From CAZFHZ01 sp964519015 (GTDB taxonomy: Bacteria > Blakebacterota > Blakebacteria > Blakebacterales > CAYUVJ01): a stretch of DNA of 36,104 bases. The stretch spans positions 1 through 36,104 of the forward strand of contig CAZFHZ010000025.1 in the NCBI GenBank assembly GCA_964519015.1. Reading direction: 5' to 3'. The translations under genes were made by a program, and so were the position numbers. Under the pieces are notes generated by a model that made no database searches, was not told the origin of the DNA, and saw only the letters and a list, made by a program, of their open reading frames with translations. Positions 25,801 through 34,086 of the stretch are shown one piece after another (position 1 is the first letter of the stretch; every line of letters starts with the position of its first letter).

Positions 25801-26076
25801 TTCACCGCCCTGGCCGACAGCCTGAACCAGCAGAAGCCGGGGGCCTTCTACATGTGGCCGGTCCGGCTGAACGCCAAGCTGGTCTATCTGGCCAACCACG
25901 TGCAGAGTTCGGACTACGCGCCCACCGACCAGGCCCGGGCAGCGCACGCGCTGCTGAGAGCGCAACTCCGTCGGGTCGGAGCGGCCTACCAGGATCTGCT
26001 GCGGAGGGACCTGGCCGCACTTAATCAGTTGCTGCAGCGGCGGGGACTGGCGGTCATCCCTCCTCAGCGACCGTGA
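22888..26076 (+). CDS. Large secreted VPS10/BNR-repeat (sortilin-like) protein
   Basis: 1062 residues with a signal peptide (1-24, IPIGALTAALLLLATTESHA). The body to about residue 750 carries repeated BNR/sortilin-type units: GGIWKTTDGGVHWQPIFDD, GVFKSTDEGRTWQGMGLEKT, GVYRTTDGGRNWTRVLFVDE, GIWMSRDGGATWRRLSG, ALWRSDDGGENWRLVN and later VYRTRDYGRSWELIVEG; these Asp-box motifs (S/T-x-D-x-G-x-x-W) mark beta-propellers. The C-terminal part (about 780-1060) has a beta segment and a long helical end. Proteins of this kind, about 1,050 residues, are abundant in Acidobacteriota and Gemmatimonadota and are often called 'glycosyl hydrolase' without proof; no sialidase catalytic set is evident. AGGAGG lies before the ATG. 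Confidence 0.9.
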   Translation: MRKLIPIGALTAALLLLATTESHAQTRALDPAVWSSLHYRYIGPPGNRVISIAGLPGDPSTYYVGAASGGIWKTTDGGVHWQPIFDDQPVSSIGALAVAPSDPAIVWSGTGETFLRSHISMGYGVFKSTDEGRTWQGMGLEKTGRIGRIVIDPRDPEVVLVAALGHSYGPQPERGVYRTTDGGRNWTRVLFVDETTGAVDLVAKPGEPDVLYAATWQIEVRTWGRTSGGPGSGIWMSRDGGATWRRLSGHGLPTRPFGKVGLAVTPAAPERVYALIETGRGVPWQGEPTDDGALWRSDDGGENWRLVNSNSGTIIGRPAYYTRMGVSSDDPDEAYFLSIGFSSTTDGGRTLDRRPPGSSPGFDNHDIWIDPTDGDRITVANDEGFSISTTRGRTWDRIRLPVAQLYRVRTDNRIPYLVYGNMQDGPSTVGPSNSKFGGASFTGSADIPRGLWFSVGGGESGCATPDPVDPDIVWSTASGRGAAGGIVVRTDFRTRQSRDVEVWPVSTFGHPAAEVAYRFIWDFPLTISPHDHNRVYVGSQFVHVTEDSGQSWQVISPDLTLNDKRRQGISGGLTPDNLGVEYGNTIYAIAESPLEPGLIWVGTNDGLVQLTRDAGRSWTNVTRNIPGLPPWGTINNIEPSRFQAGTAYLTVNGHQEGNFDPWVYRTRDYGRSWELIVEGIPKSPLSYAHCVREDPVRPGLLYLGTENALYISFNDGGRWQPLQMNLPPAPVSWLTIQEHFNDLVLSTYGRGFWILDDLSPLQQLTDEVAASTAFLFRPHAAYRFRLLDDGIRETSDDPTAGRNPEYGASLNYWLGSVPEGEVNLVIADATGRTVRTIPGTKTPGINRVYWNLQCGPSGGSAGRGSGSGGAPGGTFRLLAPPGRYTVTLQAGGRVSTQPLTVLKDPDSGGSLEQITVQTARLEQLTADIDSALVLTEAIERIRSGLRELNTRVAGDPAMAEVRGGAQALERRFTALADSLNQQKPGAFYMWPVRLNAKLVYLANHVQSSDYAPTDQARAAHALLRAQLRRVGAAYQDLLRRDLAALNQLLQRRGLAVIPPQRP

Positions 26077-26241
26077 TGAGCGACTGGCGCCGGAAGAAGA
26101 GCAGCGGGTCATTTTTCCATGTACCAACGGAGATACGGGCTCGGTACCATTCTTCCGTCAGCGGGCGTATGAACCCCGAATAGGCAGGTCTCCCCATGTC
26201 GCGATCCAGACCAGGTCCCCGAGTGCTTACCCGGATCATAG
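26077..26241. other. Gap after the VPS10 gene, possibly holding decayed sequence
   Basis: 165 bases with no convincing plus-strand gene. Composition is less GC-rich near 26105-26160. A 61-codon minus ORF (26054-26239) overlaps the VPS10 3' end and is not called. A TAG directly precedes the ATG at 26242 in its frame, so the downstream gene cannot be extended into this region. Confidence 0.4.
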
Positions 26242-26805
26242 ATGCTGGGGGCGATGGACCCGACCGGCAAGCGCATGCCTTTCACGCTGGAACCCGGCGG
26301 CCGCTCCAGCACCAAATTCGATCTGGGAAGCGGGATGGGCAATCCCTTCGGGGGCGAGATGATGATCCCCCAGGGCCTGCAGCAGTTCTTCATCCCCTGG
26401 CCCGACCAGCCGCTGGCGGTCGGGGAGGCCTGGACGGACTCCACCACCCAGGAACACGAGAGGAGTGGTGGGGGAGGGATCTCAACCACAATTTTGACCC
26501 GCTATACCTACCAAGGACTGATTGAGGATGAGCCGGGGCAGGGCCCGCAGAAGGCGGTACACGCCGAGGTGCGCGGCTCTATGGCCGGCGTCATCTCGAA
26601 CGAGGCCATGGGCACCGAGGTGCAGATGACCATGACCGGGACCTGGACCGGCCAGAACGAGTACCGTTTCGATCCCCGGGACGGTCTGCTCACCTCCAGT
26701 TCCGGAGCCCTGGTCATGTCGATATCCATGGATATGTCGGTCCCCGTGCCGATGAGCATCCCGATGACCATGGACGTGAAGTCGACGGCCAAACGGATCC
26801 GCTGA
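26242..26805 (+). pseudogene. 5'-truncated DUF6263-like lipoprotein gene
   Basis: 187 codons from the ATG at 26242, or from a later Met, with a stop codon directly upstream, no signal peptide and a weak ribosome binding site. The sequence reads like the C-terminal two thirds of a DUF6263-type exported protein: QFFIPWPDQPLAVGEAWTDS is the 'P...P..VGe.W' segment, followed by TRYTYQGLIEDEP, VHAEVRGSMAGV, TGTWTGQNEYRFDPRDGLL and a methionine-rich end (MSISMDMSVPVPMSIPMTMD). Such proteins are usually near 300 residues and secreted, so the N-terminus looks lost. An intact small cytosolic protein is possible but less likely. The last 13 codons resemble a second fragment at 27990-28028. Confidence 0.55.
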
Positions 26806-26880
26806 CCACAGGATCGCTGTATCTGCAGATGGAATGGGTTCAAGTGGGTTCCGGAGCATAGGGGGGATGGTGTCGTACTG

Positions 26881-27978
26881 GTGCTGGTCGGGATCGCCCT
26901 CCTGCTCCTGGTCGGGAGGGCCCTCCGCCGTCAGGCGCTCGAGGAAGCGCAGGCGAAGGCGCGGATATACCTGGACCGGAACCTGGCCACCCATGCCTAC
27001 TACACGCATCGGCTGAAACCGGCTGTCTTTCGCCTGGCCGAAGGGGTCGTCCCGGAGGACTACTTCGATCCGGTCTGGATGTCCTCGACCTATGCCGTAC
27101 GGGAGATGGGCATTTATTTCAACCAGCTGAATCCCGAGAACTACTATTACAAGGAGTGCGCCATCAATGCCCGCAACCCGGACAACGAGGCGGATGATTT
27201 CGAGCGTGCGTTCCTCGAGGATCTGAACCTTGATCCCGGGTTGACGGAGCAGGCTATCGTACGTCGTCTGGACGGAGTGCCGTACTTCCAGGTCATCCGG
27301 CGCGGTGAGACGATAGAAGCCGACTGCCTGCGCTGTCACAGCGATCCGGCGACAGCGCCCGCCGGTCTGGTGGAAGCCTATGGTGCGGAACGCAGTTTCA
27401 ACCGCCGGATCGGCGAGACGGTCTCGGCCGTCTCCATCCGGATACCTCTGGCGGACGCCTTCGGTCAGGCGAACCACCTGACCTTCCTGCTCTCCCTCCT
27501 GCTCGTCGGCGTGCTGGTGATCATGGCCGGCTTGCGGCACTTCTACTGGGGGCGCTGGCTGCTTCTTCCAATCGACCGGATCCGCCACCAGGCGATCGCC
27601 ATCGCCGAGGATCCCGACCGGCTGGGCACCCTCATCGATCTCCCCACCGGGCAGGAACTGAAGGACCTGGCCGGCGCTTTCAACACCATGTCCATCAGCC
27701 TGCGCCAGAGTCACGATCACCTGGAGGAACGGGTCCGATCGCGGACCGTGGAACTCGAGAATGCCAATGCCCGGCTGGTCGCAGTACTCAACGAAGTCAA
27801 GACGCTGAAGGGCATGCTCCCCATCTGCGCCAACTGCAAGAAGGTCCGGGACGACTCGGGGTACTGGAACAAGATCGAGGATTACATTCGGGACCACTCC
27901 GAGGCCGAGTTCAGCCATGGGATCTGCCCCGAGTGCTTCCGGAAGCTCTACCCGGACATGGAACCTCCCGGTCGCTGA
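26881..27978 (+). CDS. c-type-heme sensor (Tll0287-like/DUF3365) with HAMP and C-terminal CxxC-CxxC module
   Basis: 365 residues from the GTG at 26881. A first membrane helix (1-12) precedes a periplasmic domain with YTHRLKPAVF, the conserved YFNQLNPENYYYKECAINARNP (aromatic NPxN type) and the heme c motif CLRCH (149-153), as in Tll0287-like/DUF3365 sensors. A second helix (about 200-218), a HAMP segment (225-272) and a coiled coil (275-310) follow. The C-terminus reads GMLPICANCKKVRDDSGYWN (C316, C319) and SHGICPECFRKLYPD (C349, C352), a metal-ribbon-like module often found at the end of bacterial sensor and response proteins. There is no kinase domain. The N-terminus is uncertain: one extra G in the run at 26861-26866 would join it to an ATG at 26834 and supply basic residues. 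Confidence 0.8.
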   Translation: MLVGIALLLLVGRALRRQALEEAQAKARIYLDRNLATHAYYTHRLKPAVFRLAEGVVPEDYFDPVWMSSTYAVREMGIYFNQLNPENYYYKECAINARNPDNEADDFERAFLEDLNLDPGLTEQAIVRRLDGVPYFQVIRRGETIEADCLRCHSDPATAPAGLVEAYGAERSFNRRIGETVSAVSIRIPLADAFGQANHLTFLLSLLLVGVLVIMAGLRHFYWGRWLLLPIDRIRHQAIAIAEDPDRLGTLIDLPTGQELKDLAGAFNTMSISLRQSHDHLEERVRSRTVELENANARLVAVLNEVKTLKGMLPICANCKKVRDDSGYWNKIEDYIRDHSEAEFSHGICPECFRKLYPDMEPPGR

Positions 27979-27989
27979 TCCGCTCGACG

Positions 27990-28028
27990 ACCGTGGACCT
28001 GAAGCCGACGGCCGAACAGATGAAATAA
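27990..28028 (+). pseudogene. Orphan 3' tail resembling the end of the truncated DUF6263-like gene
   Basis: Thirteen codons ending in TAA read TVDLKPTAEQMK, against TMDVKSTAKRIR at the end of the gene at 26242-26805. By hand 29 of 39 bases agree, all in register. It begins 12 bases after the sensor stop. No start or further body is present, so it appears to be the remains of a second copy whose 5' part is gone. Confidence 0.45.
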
Positions 28029-28171
28029 CCGGCCGAGGCAACACCCGGCCCGCCGGCGGCATCTTCCTCACAGTGGTGCATCCCGGTGGTGCGAACGTTC
28101 CGAACTTCCCTTCGGGTCCCTTCGTTTGAGAGAGGAAGAGCCCTACCCCTGATCCCGGGAGAAGGATACCG

Positions 28172-30673
28172 ATGTTGCGCTACGCTTTCCGTTCGCTTGC
28201 CCGCACGCCCGCCGTGACCCTGGTCGTGGTCTTCTCGCTGGGCTTGGGGATCGGTAGCAACACGGCCATCTTCTCCCTGCTGCACCAGCTCGTCCTCCGC
28301 TCCCTGCCCGTCCCCGATCCTGGAGAGCTCGTCCTGCTCAACTCCTCGCAGGAGTTCAAGAGCGGCCGTCTGTCCGCGAACAACGCCGGCCGCGGCGAGT
28401 TCATCTTCAACTACCGGGCTTTCCGGGCGCTGGAGGCCGACTCCTCGGGAGTGGCCGAAGTGGCGGCTTTCCGGCAGCATCCCGCCAACATCGCCACCGA
28501 AGCGAGTACCCAGAGCGGATTGCTGCTCCTGGTCTCCGGCGGGTACTTCCAGGCCCTCCGAGTCCAGCCGCTGATGGGACGCTTCCTCAACCACCAGGAC
28601 GATGAATCCGGGCATGGAAATCCGGCCGTGGTTCTGGGCTACGGCTACTGGCAGGAGAAACTGGGGGGCGAACCTCAGGTCCTGGAGCGCCCGATCCGAG
28701 TAAACGGCCATTCCTTCACGGTCGTGGGGGTGGCTCCCCGGGGATTCACCGGTCTTACCCTGGGGGACGACCCGGACATCTACGTTCCACTCGCGTTCAA
28801 GCCGCAGATGACACCGGGTTGGGACGGTACCGACCGGCTCAACGACTACTGGCTCTATCTCTTCGCCCGGCTGACGCCGGGTGTCTCACGCGAACAGGCA
28901 GCGGCGGCCTTGAACGGGGTCTATCGCGGCATCGTGGAGGAGCAGGCGGCCACCGTGACCGGTCGGGATGAGGGATACATCGAGCGCTTCCGGCAATCCC
29001 GCCTGACCCTGATCGACGGGCGGCAGGGGAACAGCAGCTTCCGGGAGGGGAGCCGCACCCCCGCCCTCATCCTTATGACGGCCACGCTTCTCGTCCTGCT
29101 CATCGCCATGGCCAACGCGGCCAACCTTCTGCTGGCCCGTTCCGCCCAGCGGGGTAAGGAACTGAGCATCCGGATGGCCCTGGGCGCCGAACGCCGGCAC
29201 CTGATGGGGCTGCTGCTCTCCGAGGCGGTCCTGATGGCCCTGGCCGGGGGAGGGGTCGGTCTGCTCCTGGCCCGGTGGACCCTCTCGCTGCTGGTGGGTT
29301 GGATCGGGAGCGGCGAGGGGGCAGTATACTTCCTGACCGCCCGACTCCAGTGGCCCATCCTGCTCTTCGCCCTGGGACTGAGCGCCGTCACGGGGCTGCT
29401 GCTCGGGCTTTATCCGGCCTGGGAAGCGGCCCGGCGGGACGTCAGCGACACCCTTCGCGAAGGGGTGGGGAAGGCCTCGGCCGGGCGCGGCTCGGCCCGT
29501 GTCCGCAAAGCGCTGGTGGGGGCCCAGGTCACCATCTCGGTCCTGCTGCTGGTACCTACCGGGCTCTTTCTGAAGAGCCTGGTCAACTTGGTCCGGGTGG
29601 ACCTGGGCTGGCCGACCGAACAACTCTTCACCTTCAGCATCTCCCCCACCCTGAACGGATACACCCAGGAGCGGACCCGTGCCCTCTTCAAGCGGATGGA
29701 GGAGGAACTGGCCGCCCTCCCGGGGGTCCGTACAGTCTCCTCCGGCCTGGTCCCCCTCATCAGCGGGAGCAACTGGTCGAGCAGCCTGACGGTGGAGGGC
29801 TTCGGCGGTGGGCCGGACAAAGACGCCAACTCTTACCTCAACGAGGTCGGTCCCGGATTCTTCACCCGGATGGGCATCCCCCTGCTGGCCGGACGAGAGT
29901 TCCGATCCGAGGACGACCTGGGCGGCCCTCAGGTAGCGGTCGTGAACGAGACCTTCGCCCGGCACTTCTTCGGGGAGGAAAACCCCCTGGGGAAGCGGTT
30001 CGCCCAGTCGTGGGGGGATAACGTCGAGCTCGACATCGAGATCGTGGGCCTGGTCAGGGATACCAACTATTCGGAGGTGAAGCAGGAGAAGCCGCGTCTC
30101 TTCTACCTGCCTTGGCGCCAGGACGATAACCTGGGCTACCTGACCTTCTACGTGCGTTCCAATCTCCCCGCCGGCCCGACGATCTCCTCCCTGCGCCAGG
30201 CCATGACCGGTCTGGATCCCGATCTTCCCCTGGAGAACCTGCAGACCATGGAGGCCCAGGTCCGCGACAATATCCAGGCCGATCGGATCGTCCTCCAGCT
30301 CGCCGCGGTCTTCGCCTTCCTGGCCACCGGCCTGGCCATGCTGGGCCTCTACGGCGTGATGTCCTACAGCGTGGCCCAACGGGTGCGGGAGATCGGGATC
30401 CGGATGGCCTTGGGGGCGGCCGGCGGCCGCATCCGGATCATGGTCCTGGGCGAGATGCTGGTGATCCTGGGCATCGGTACGGCGGCGGGCATCCCACTCG
30501 CCCTCATAGCCGCCCGGCTGGCCCGCTCCCAGCTCTTCGAAGTCACCGCCTTCGACGGCCCGGTGCTGATCGGTGCGATCGCCGCGCTCACCCTGGCCGC
30601 GCTGGCCGCCGGGTACCTCCCGGCCCGCCGGGCCACCCGGGTGGACCCGGTGGGATCGCTGCGGGCGGAATAG
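28172..30673 (+). CDS. ADOP-family ABC transporter permease (second copy)
   Basis: 833 residues, lacking the N-terminal prefix domain of the other permease. It starts directly with MLRYAFRSLARTPAVTLVVV and GLGIGSNTAIFSLLHQLVLR, then a MacB periplasmic core with GYWQEKLGGEPQVLERPIRV and VVGVAPRGFTGLTLGDDPDI. The first FtsX block has ANAANLLLARSAQRGKELSI, the second YGVMSYSVAQRVREIGIRMA, and the end PARRATRVDPVGSLRAE is typical. No ATPase, PadR regulator or membrane-fusion protein is adjacent. Function is inferred only from the family: possible envelope mechanotransmission or export of a small or lipidic molecule with an unlinked ATPase. AGAAGGA lies before the ATG. It is not closely similar to the copy at 7743, so a local duplication is unlikely. 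Confidence 0.93.
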   Translation: MLRYAFRSLARTPAVTLVVVFSLGLGIGSNTAIFSLLHQLVLRSLPVPDPGELVLLNSSQEFKSGRLSANNAGRGEFIFNYRAFRALEADSSGVAEVAAFRQHPANIATEASTQSGLLLLVSGGYFQALRVQPLMGRFLNHQDDESGHGNPAVVLGYGYWQEKLGGEPQVLERPIRVNGHSFTVVGVAPRGFTGLTLGDDPDIYVPLAFKPQMTPGWDGTDRLNDYWLYLFARLTPGVSREQAAAALNGVYRGIVEEQAATVTGRDEGYIERFRQSRLTLIDGRQGNSSFREGSRTPALILMTATLLVLLIAMANAANLLLARSAQRGKELSIRMALGAERRHLMGLLLSEAVLMALAGGGVGLLLARWTLSLLVGWIGSGEGAVYFLTARLQWPILLFALGLSAVTGLLLGLYPAWEAARRDVSDTLREGVGKASAGRGSARVRKALVGAQVTISVLLLVPTGLFLKSLVNLVRVDLGWPTEQLFTFSISPTLNGYTQERTRALFKRMEEELAALPGVRTVSSGLVPLISGSNWSSSLTVEGFGGGPDKDANSYLNEVGPGFFTRMGIPLLAGREFRSEDDLGGPQVAVVNETFARHFFGEENPLGKRFAQSWGDNVELDIEIVGLVRDTNYSEVKQEKPRLFYLPWRQDDNLGYLTFYVRSNLPAGPTISSLRQAMTGLDPDLPLENLQTMEAQVRDNIQADRIVLQLAAVFAFLATGLAMLGLYGVMSYSVAQRVREIGIRMALGAAGGRIRIMVLGEMLVILGIGTAAGIPLALIAARLARSQLFEVTAFDGPVLIGAIAALTLAALAAGYLPARRATRVDPVGSLRAE

Positions 30674-30732
30674 GACCGTTCAACCGCCCTGAGGGATATC
30701 CTTCGACGACAGGTGAGCGGATCGGGGAAGCG

Positions 30733-30741
30733 TGCTATAAG
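30733..30741 (+). promoter_or_regulatory. Candidate extended -10 promoter of the carboxypeptidase gene
   Basis: TGCTATAAG is a near-consensus extended -10 (TGnTATAAT) in a GC-rich setting; the hexamer TATAAG is at 30736-30741. The -35 region is poor. It lies 86 bases before the GTG start. Confidence 0.4.
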
Positions 30742-30826
30742 GATGAGGTCCGCCGGCCCCGCCGGATCGCTCCGACCGGTGGTGCCGGGACCCGTCATCC
30801 CGTGGAGCGAGCAGGAGGAAATCCCC

Positions 30827-32329
30827 GTGAAGCGTCTGATCACCGCCCTGACGATCGCTGTCTGTCTGGTACCGGCCGGCCGGATCGTCGCCCAGGAGAA
30901 GCCGTCCGGGGAACCGGAACCGGCCTGGTCGAACGAGCTGACCGAGGAACGGTCGGTCCAGACCCGCCACACCATCAAGATCGGGGGCCGGGACCTCGCC
31001 TACACCGCCACCGCCGGCACCTATGTGCTCAAACAGGATGACGGCAAGCCGCTGGCCGACTTATTCCACATCGCCTACCTGAAGGACGGGGTGACCGACT
31101 ACAGCCAGCGGCCCCTCCTCTTCTCCTTCAATGGCGGACCGGGGACCGCCTCGGTCTGGCTCCATATGGGGGTACTCGGTCCCCGGCGGGTGGTAGCGGA
31201 CAAGGAGGGCAACGCCCTACAGCCCCCCTTCCGGCTGGTGGACAACGCCTACTCCATCTTGGATGTGGCCGATGTGGTTTTCATCGACCCGGTGGCCACC
31301 GGATACAGCCGCATGGCTCCCAAGGAGGACGCCCACCGCTACCACGGCACGATGCAGGACATCGAGTCGGTGGCCGCCTTCATCCGGCTCTGGACGACCC
31401 GGAACAAGCGCTGGGAATCACCCAAGTACCTGATCGGGGAGAGCTACGGTACCACCCGGGCCTCCGGCCTGGCCGGATACCTGCAGTCGGAACATCTGAT
31501 GTTCCTCAACGGGGTGATCCTGGTCTCGATGACCGAACTCTCCTACGACGTAGGGGAGGACCTGAACGCCGCCCTCATCCTGCCGCACTACGCGGCCACC
31601 GCCTGGTACCACCATCAGCTCGCACCGGAATTTCAGAACCGGCCGCTGCACCTGGTGCTGGAAGAGGTTGAGGCCTTCGCCCTCGGCGACTACCTCTCTG
31701 CCCTGGTCAAGGGGGGCTATCTGTCCGAACCGGAGCGCACCGAAGTGGTGAACAAGCTCGCCCGCTACACCAGCCTCTCTCCCGCCTTTATCCGCAACTC
31801 CAACCTGCGCATCGAGCGGGACCGCTTCCGCAAGGAACTCCTGCGCGACCAGGGGCTCACCGTGGGCCGGCTCGACAGCCGCTACACCGGACGGGACCGG
31901 GACAGCGCCGGGGAGGGGATCGAGTACGACCCCGCCCTGGTGGACTGGGAGGGAACCTTCGCCGGGACGTTCAACCAGTACATCCGGGCCGAGCTGGGTT
32001 ACGAGACCGATCTCGACTACTACGTCTGGGGGGACGTACATCCCTGGAAGTCGGAGCCCTCGGCCAACGTCGGGGAGATGCTGCGGGCGGCCATGAACCG
32101 GAACGAGTACCTGCAGGTCATGATCCTGGAGGGGTACTACGACGCCGCCTGCGACTACTTCACGGCCGAGTACGTCTTCTCCCACCTCGACCTGACCGGT
32201 GTGCTCAAGGATCGCATCCGGTTCCAGTATTACGAGTCGGGGCATATGATGTACATACACGAGCCCTCGCTGGTGAAGATGAAGACCGACCTGGCCGAGT
32301 TCATCCGGTCGACCCTGCCCGGGAAGTAG
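30827..32329 (+). CDS. Exported peptidase S10 (serine carboxypeptidase)
   Basis: 500 residues from the GTG at 30827, which has GGAGGAAATCCCC before it; an upstream ATG in frame at 30713 gives an implausible leader. Signal peptide about 1-23 (RLITALTIAVCLVPAGRIVA). Family motifs are all present: LLFSFNGGPGTASVWLHMG (oxyanion region, NGGPG 102-106), GESYGTTRA with nucleophile Ser206, EGYYDAACDYF with Asp439, and YESGHMMY with His473. The enzyme removes amino acids from peptide C-termini, here in the periplasm or outside the cell. It is followed by GH127 after 32 bases on the same strand, although the functional link to the glycosidases is unclear. The candidate promoter at 30733 could drive a transcript through to the window edge. 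Confidence 0.93.
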   Translation: MKRLITALTIAVCLVPAGRIVAQEKPSGEPEPAWSNELTEERSVQTRHTIKIGGRDLAYTATAGTYVLKQDDGKPLADLFHIAYLKDGVTDYSQRPLLFSFNGGPGTASVWLHMGVLGPRRVVADKEGNALQPPFRLVDNAYSILDVADVVFIDPVATGYSRMAPKEDAHRYHGTMQDIESVAAFIRLWTTRNKRWESPKYLIGESYGTTRASGLAGYLQSEHLMFLNGVILVSMTELSYDVGEDLNAALILPHYAATAWYHHQLAPEFQNRPLHLVLEEVEAFALGDYLSALVKGGYLSEPERTEVVNKLARYTSLSPAFIRNSNLRIERDRFRKELLRDQGLTVGRLDSRYTGRDRDSAGEGIEYDPALVDWEGTFAGTFNQYIRAELGYETDLDYYVWGDVHPWKSEPSANVGEMLRAAMNRNEYLQVMILEGYYDAACDYFTAEYVFSHLDLTGVLKDRIRFQYYESGHMMYIHEPSLVKMKTDLAEFIRSTLPGK

Positions 32330-32361
32330 CGTCACGGCGATCACGAACGGAGGCGGCCGGC

Positions 32362-34086
32362 ATGACCGGAGCCCGCACCAGTCTCCTCGTCCTCCTGCTG
32401 GCGGGAAGCGCCTGCGCCCGGGGAGCCGACCAGGACCTTGGTGCGGAACGCCGATCCTTCCCCGCCGCCCGGCCGCTGGAGGCCTCCTCGGTGCGCCTCG
32501 ACGGGGAATTGGGCGCCCGCTACTCGGCCGCCATGGTCAATGTGCTGACCCACACAGATCGCTATTCCCTCGACAGCTTCGCGGCCAGCGCGGCGGGTCG
32601 TCCCGGGGCGCTCTGGTGGGACTGGCCCGGGGACCAGATCGGTCGTTGGCTCTCGGTAGTGCATGTCGCGGAAGGGTATGGGTGGACACCGGCGGCCGAC
32701 TCGCGGGCGGCGGTGGCCGATGTCGTACTCCCGCTGCAGACCGGGGGGGGGAATTTCGGTCCACCCGGATCGAAGACCTCCGACGACGTGCGCCTGACCT
32801 CCGGGAACGCCTTCGCCCTGCGCGGCCTGATGGACGCCTATTCCGATACCAGGGACCCGCGCTGGCTCGATGCCGCCCGCCGGCTGGCCCGCTATTTCGA
32901 GACCTCGGCGCCGCGCTGGGAGACCAGCCGGGACGGGCACCTGCACGAGTTCTTCGGGCACTGTATTGACGGCCTGGTGGCCCTCTACAAGCAGGGGGGG
33001 GACCGATGGGCGCTCGACCTGGCCGAGCGGCTGGCCCGGCAGGTCGGCCGTACCCCCCACACCCATCACACCCTCTCCCTCTGCCGCGGTCTGATCGACC
33101 TGGCCCGGGTCACCGGCCGCCGGGACTACCTCGATCCCGTGGAGGACTACCTGGTCTGGTGCCGGGAGAGGCTCGGGGTGAGCGGCAGCCTGCCCGAGGC
33201 GATGCCCGAATCCCCCCAGGACGAAGGGTGCGGACTGGCCGACTGGATCGTGGTCAACCTGATGATGCATGCGGCCACCGGCGAGCAGCGCTATGTGGAC
33301 GCCGCGGAACACACGCTGGTCAACCACTTCTTCCTCAATCAGTTCCATACCGGCGGCTTCGGGCACCTCACGCTCGCCTCGGAGGTGGTGGGGGGCAGGC
33401 TCTGGCAAGGCTGGGAAGGGCGGTTCGGCAGCGAGAACCCCGGCTGCTGTTCCCTCTGGGGAGCGTGGGCGCTCGGCCAGGTGGGCCGGTATATCGTCAC
33501 CCGTTCGCCTGGGACGGTCTCCGTGAACCTCTATGCCCCGGCCCGGATCACCCTCCCGGAGAGCGAGGTGCGTCTGGAGATGACCGGGGACTTCCCCCGC
33601 CTGAAGAGGGTCCGGATCCGGGTGGTCGCACCCGGACCGGAGCGGTTCACACTGGCCCTGAGGGTCCCCCCGTGGGCGGAGGGGATGCGGGTCACCTGCG
33701 ACGGCACCGAGGTGGCCGGTCCGGGGCCGGGCGAACCGTTCCGGATCGAACGGACGTGGCGCGGTGTCACGACCGTGGATCTGGAGATCGTCTCCGGGCT
33801 GCACCTGGTCGGCGTACCCGGATCGGCCTCCCCGGGAATAGCGCTCTTCGACGGACCGCTCTGCCTCGGCCTGGCCGGCCCGGCAGAAGACCTGGCGGCG
33901 GAGTGGGCTGTGCTGCTCGATGAGGCCGGCCGGGTCCGTCTCGATGGGCAGGGACGGCCCCTGGTGATCGAGCCGTCCGGCGGAACGGTCCGGGCCCTCG
34001 AGCCGATCGATGCCGGGTGGCTGGAACCGGATGTGAACGATCCGGTCCCCCGGCGGATCGTCTTCCGGCCGGGACGCAGGCCGTGA
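32362..34086 (+). CDS. GH127-type beta-L-arabinofuranosidase-like lipoprotein (DUF1680)
   Basis: 574 residues. Lipoprotein signal LLVLLLAGSAC (Cys18). The alpha/alpha barrel body shows LTSGNAFALRGLMDAYSDTR, HLHEFFGHCIDGLVALYKQG and the GH127 metal-site motifs: E288-x-C290 in DEGCGLADWIVVNLMM and paired cysteines C362-C363 in NPGCCSLWGAWALGQVGRYI. In the characterised Bifidobacterium enzyme the equivalents bind zinc and the first of the paired cysteines is the nucleophile, so this copy looks catalytically complete. A beta-sandwich with RVRIRVVAPGPERFTLALRV and VPPWAEGMRVTCDG follows. It probably releases L-arabinofuranose or a related furanose from glycans. The stop overlaps the next start by four bases (GTGA). 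Confidence 0.88.
   Translation: MTGARTSLLVLLLAGSACARGADQDLGAERRSFPAARPLEASSVRLDGELGARYSAAMVNVLTHTDRYSLDSFAASAAGRPGALWWDWPGDQIGRWLSVVHVAEGYGWTPAADSRAAVADVVLPLQTGGGNFGPPGSKTSDDVRLTSGNAFALRGLMDAYSDTRDPRWLDAARRLARYFETSAPRWETSRDGHLHEFFGHCIDGLVALYKQGGDRWALDLAERLARQVGRTPHTHHTLSLCRGLIDLARVTGRRDYLDPVEDYLVWCRERLGVSGSLPEAMPESPQDEGCGLADWIVVNLMMHAATGEQRYVDAAEHTLVNHFFLNQFHTGGFGHLTLASEVVGGRLWQGWEGRFGSENPGCCSLWGAWALGQVGRYIVTRSPGTVSVNLYAPARITLPESEVRLEMTGDFPRLKRVRIRVVAPGPERFTLALRVPPWAEGMRVTCDGTEVAGPGPGEPFRIERTWRGVTTVDLEIVSGLHLVGVPGSASPGIALFDGPLCLGLAGPAEDLAAEWAVLLDEAGRVRLDGQGRPLVIEPSGGTVRALEPIDAGWLEPDVNDPVPRRIVFRPGRRP

Noticed and set aside
26054..26239. 61-codon minus ORF with a protein-like stretch (RPLTEEWYRARISVGTWKND)
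   Set aside because: Composition looks plausible, but it overlaps the VPS10 3' end, has no good ribosome binding site and no recognised family. It could be a decayed fragment, so I left it uncalled.
26701..26772. Methionine-rich, repeat-like DNA (alternating Met codons)
   Set aside because: It is the coding end of the DUF6263-like gene with alternating beta-strand residues; no exact DNA repeat unit is present.
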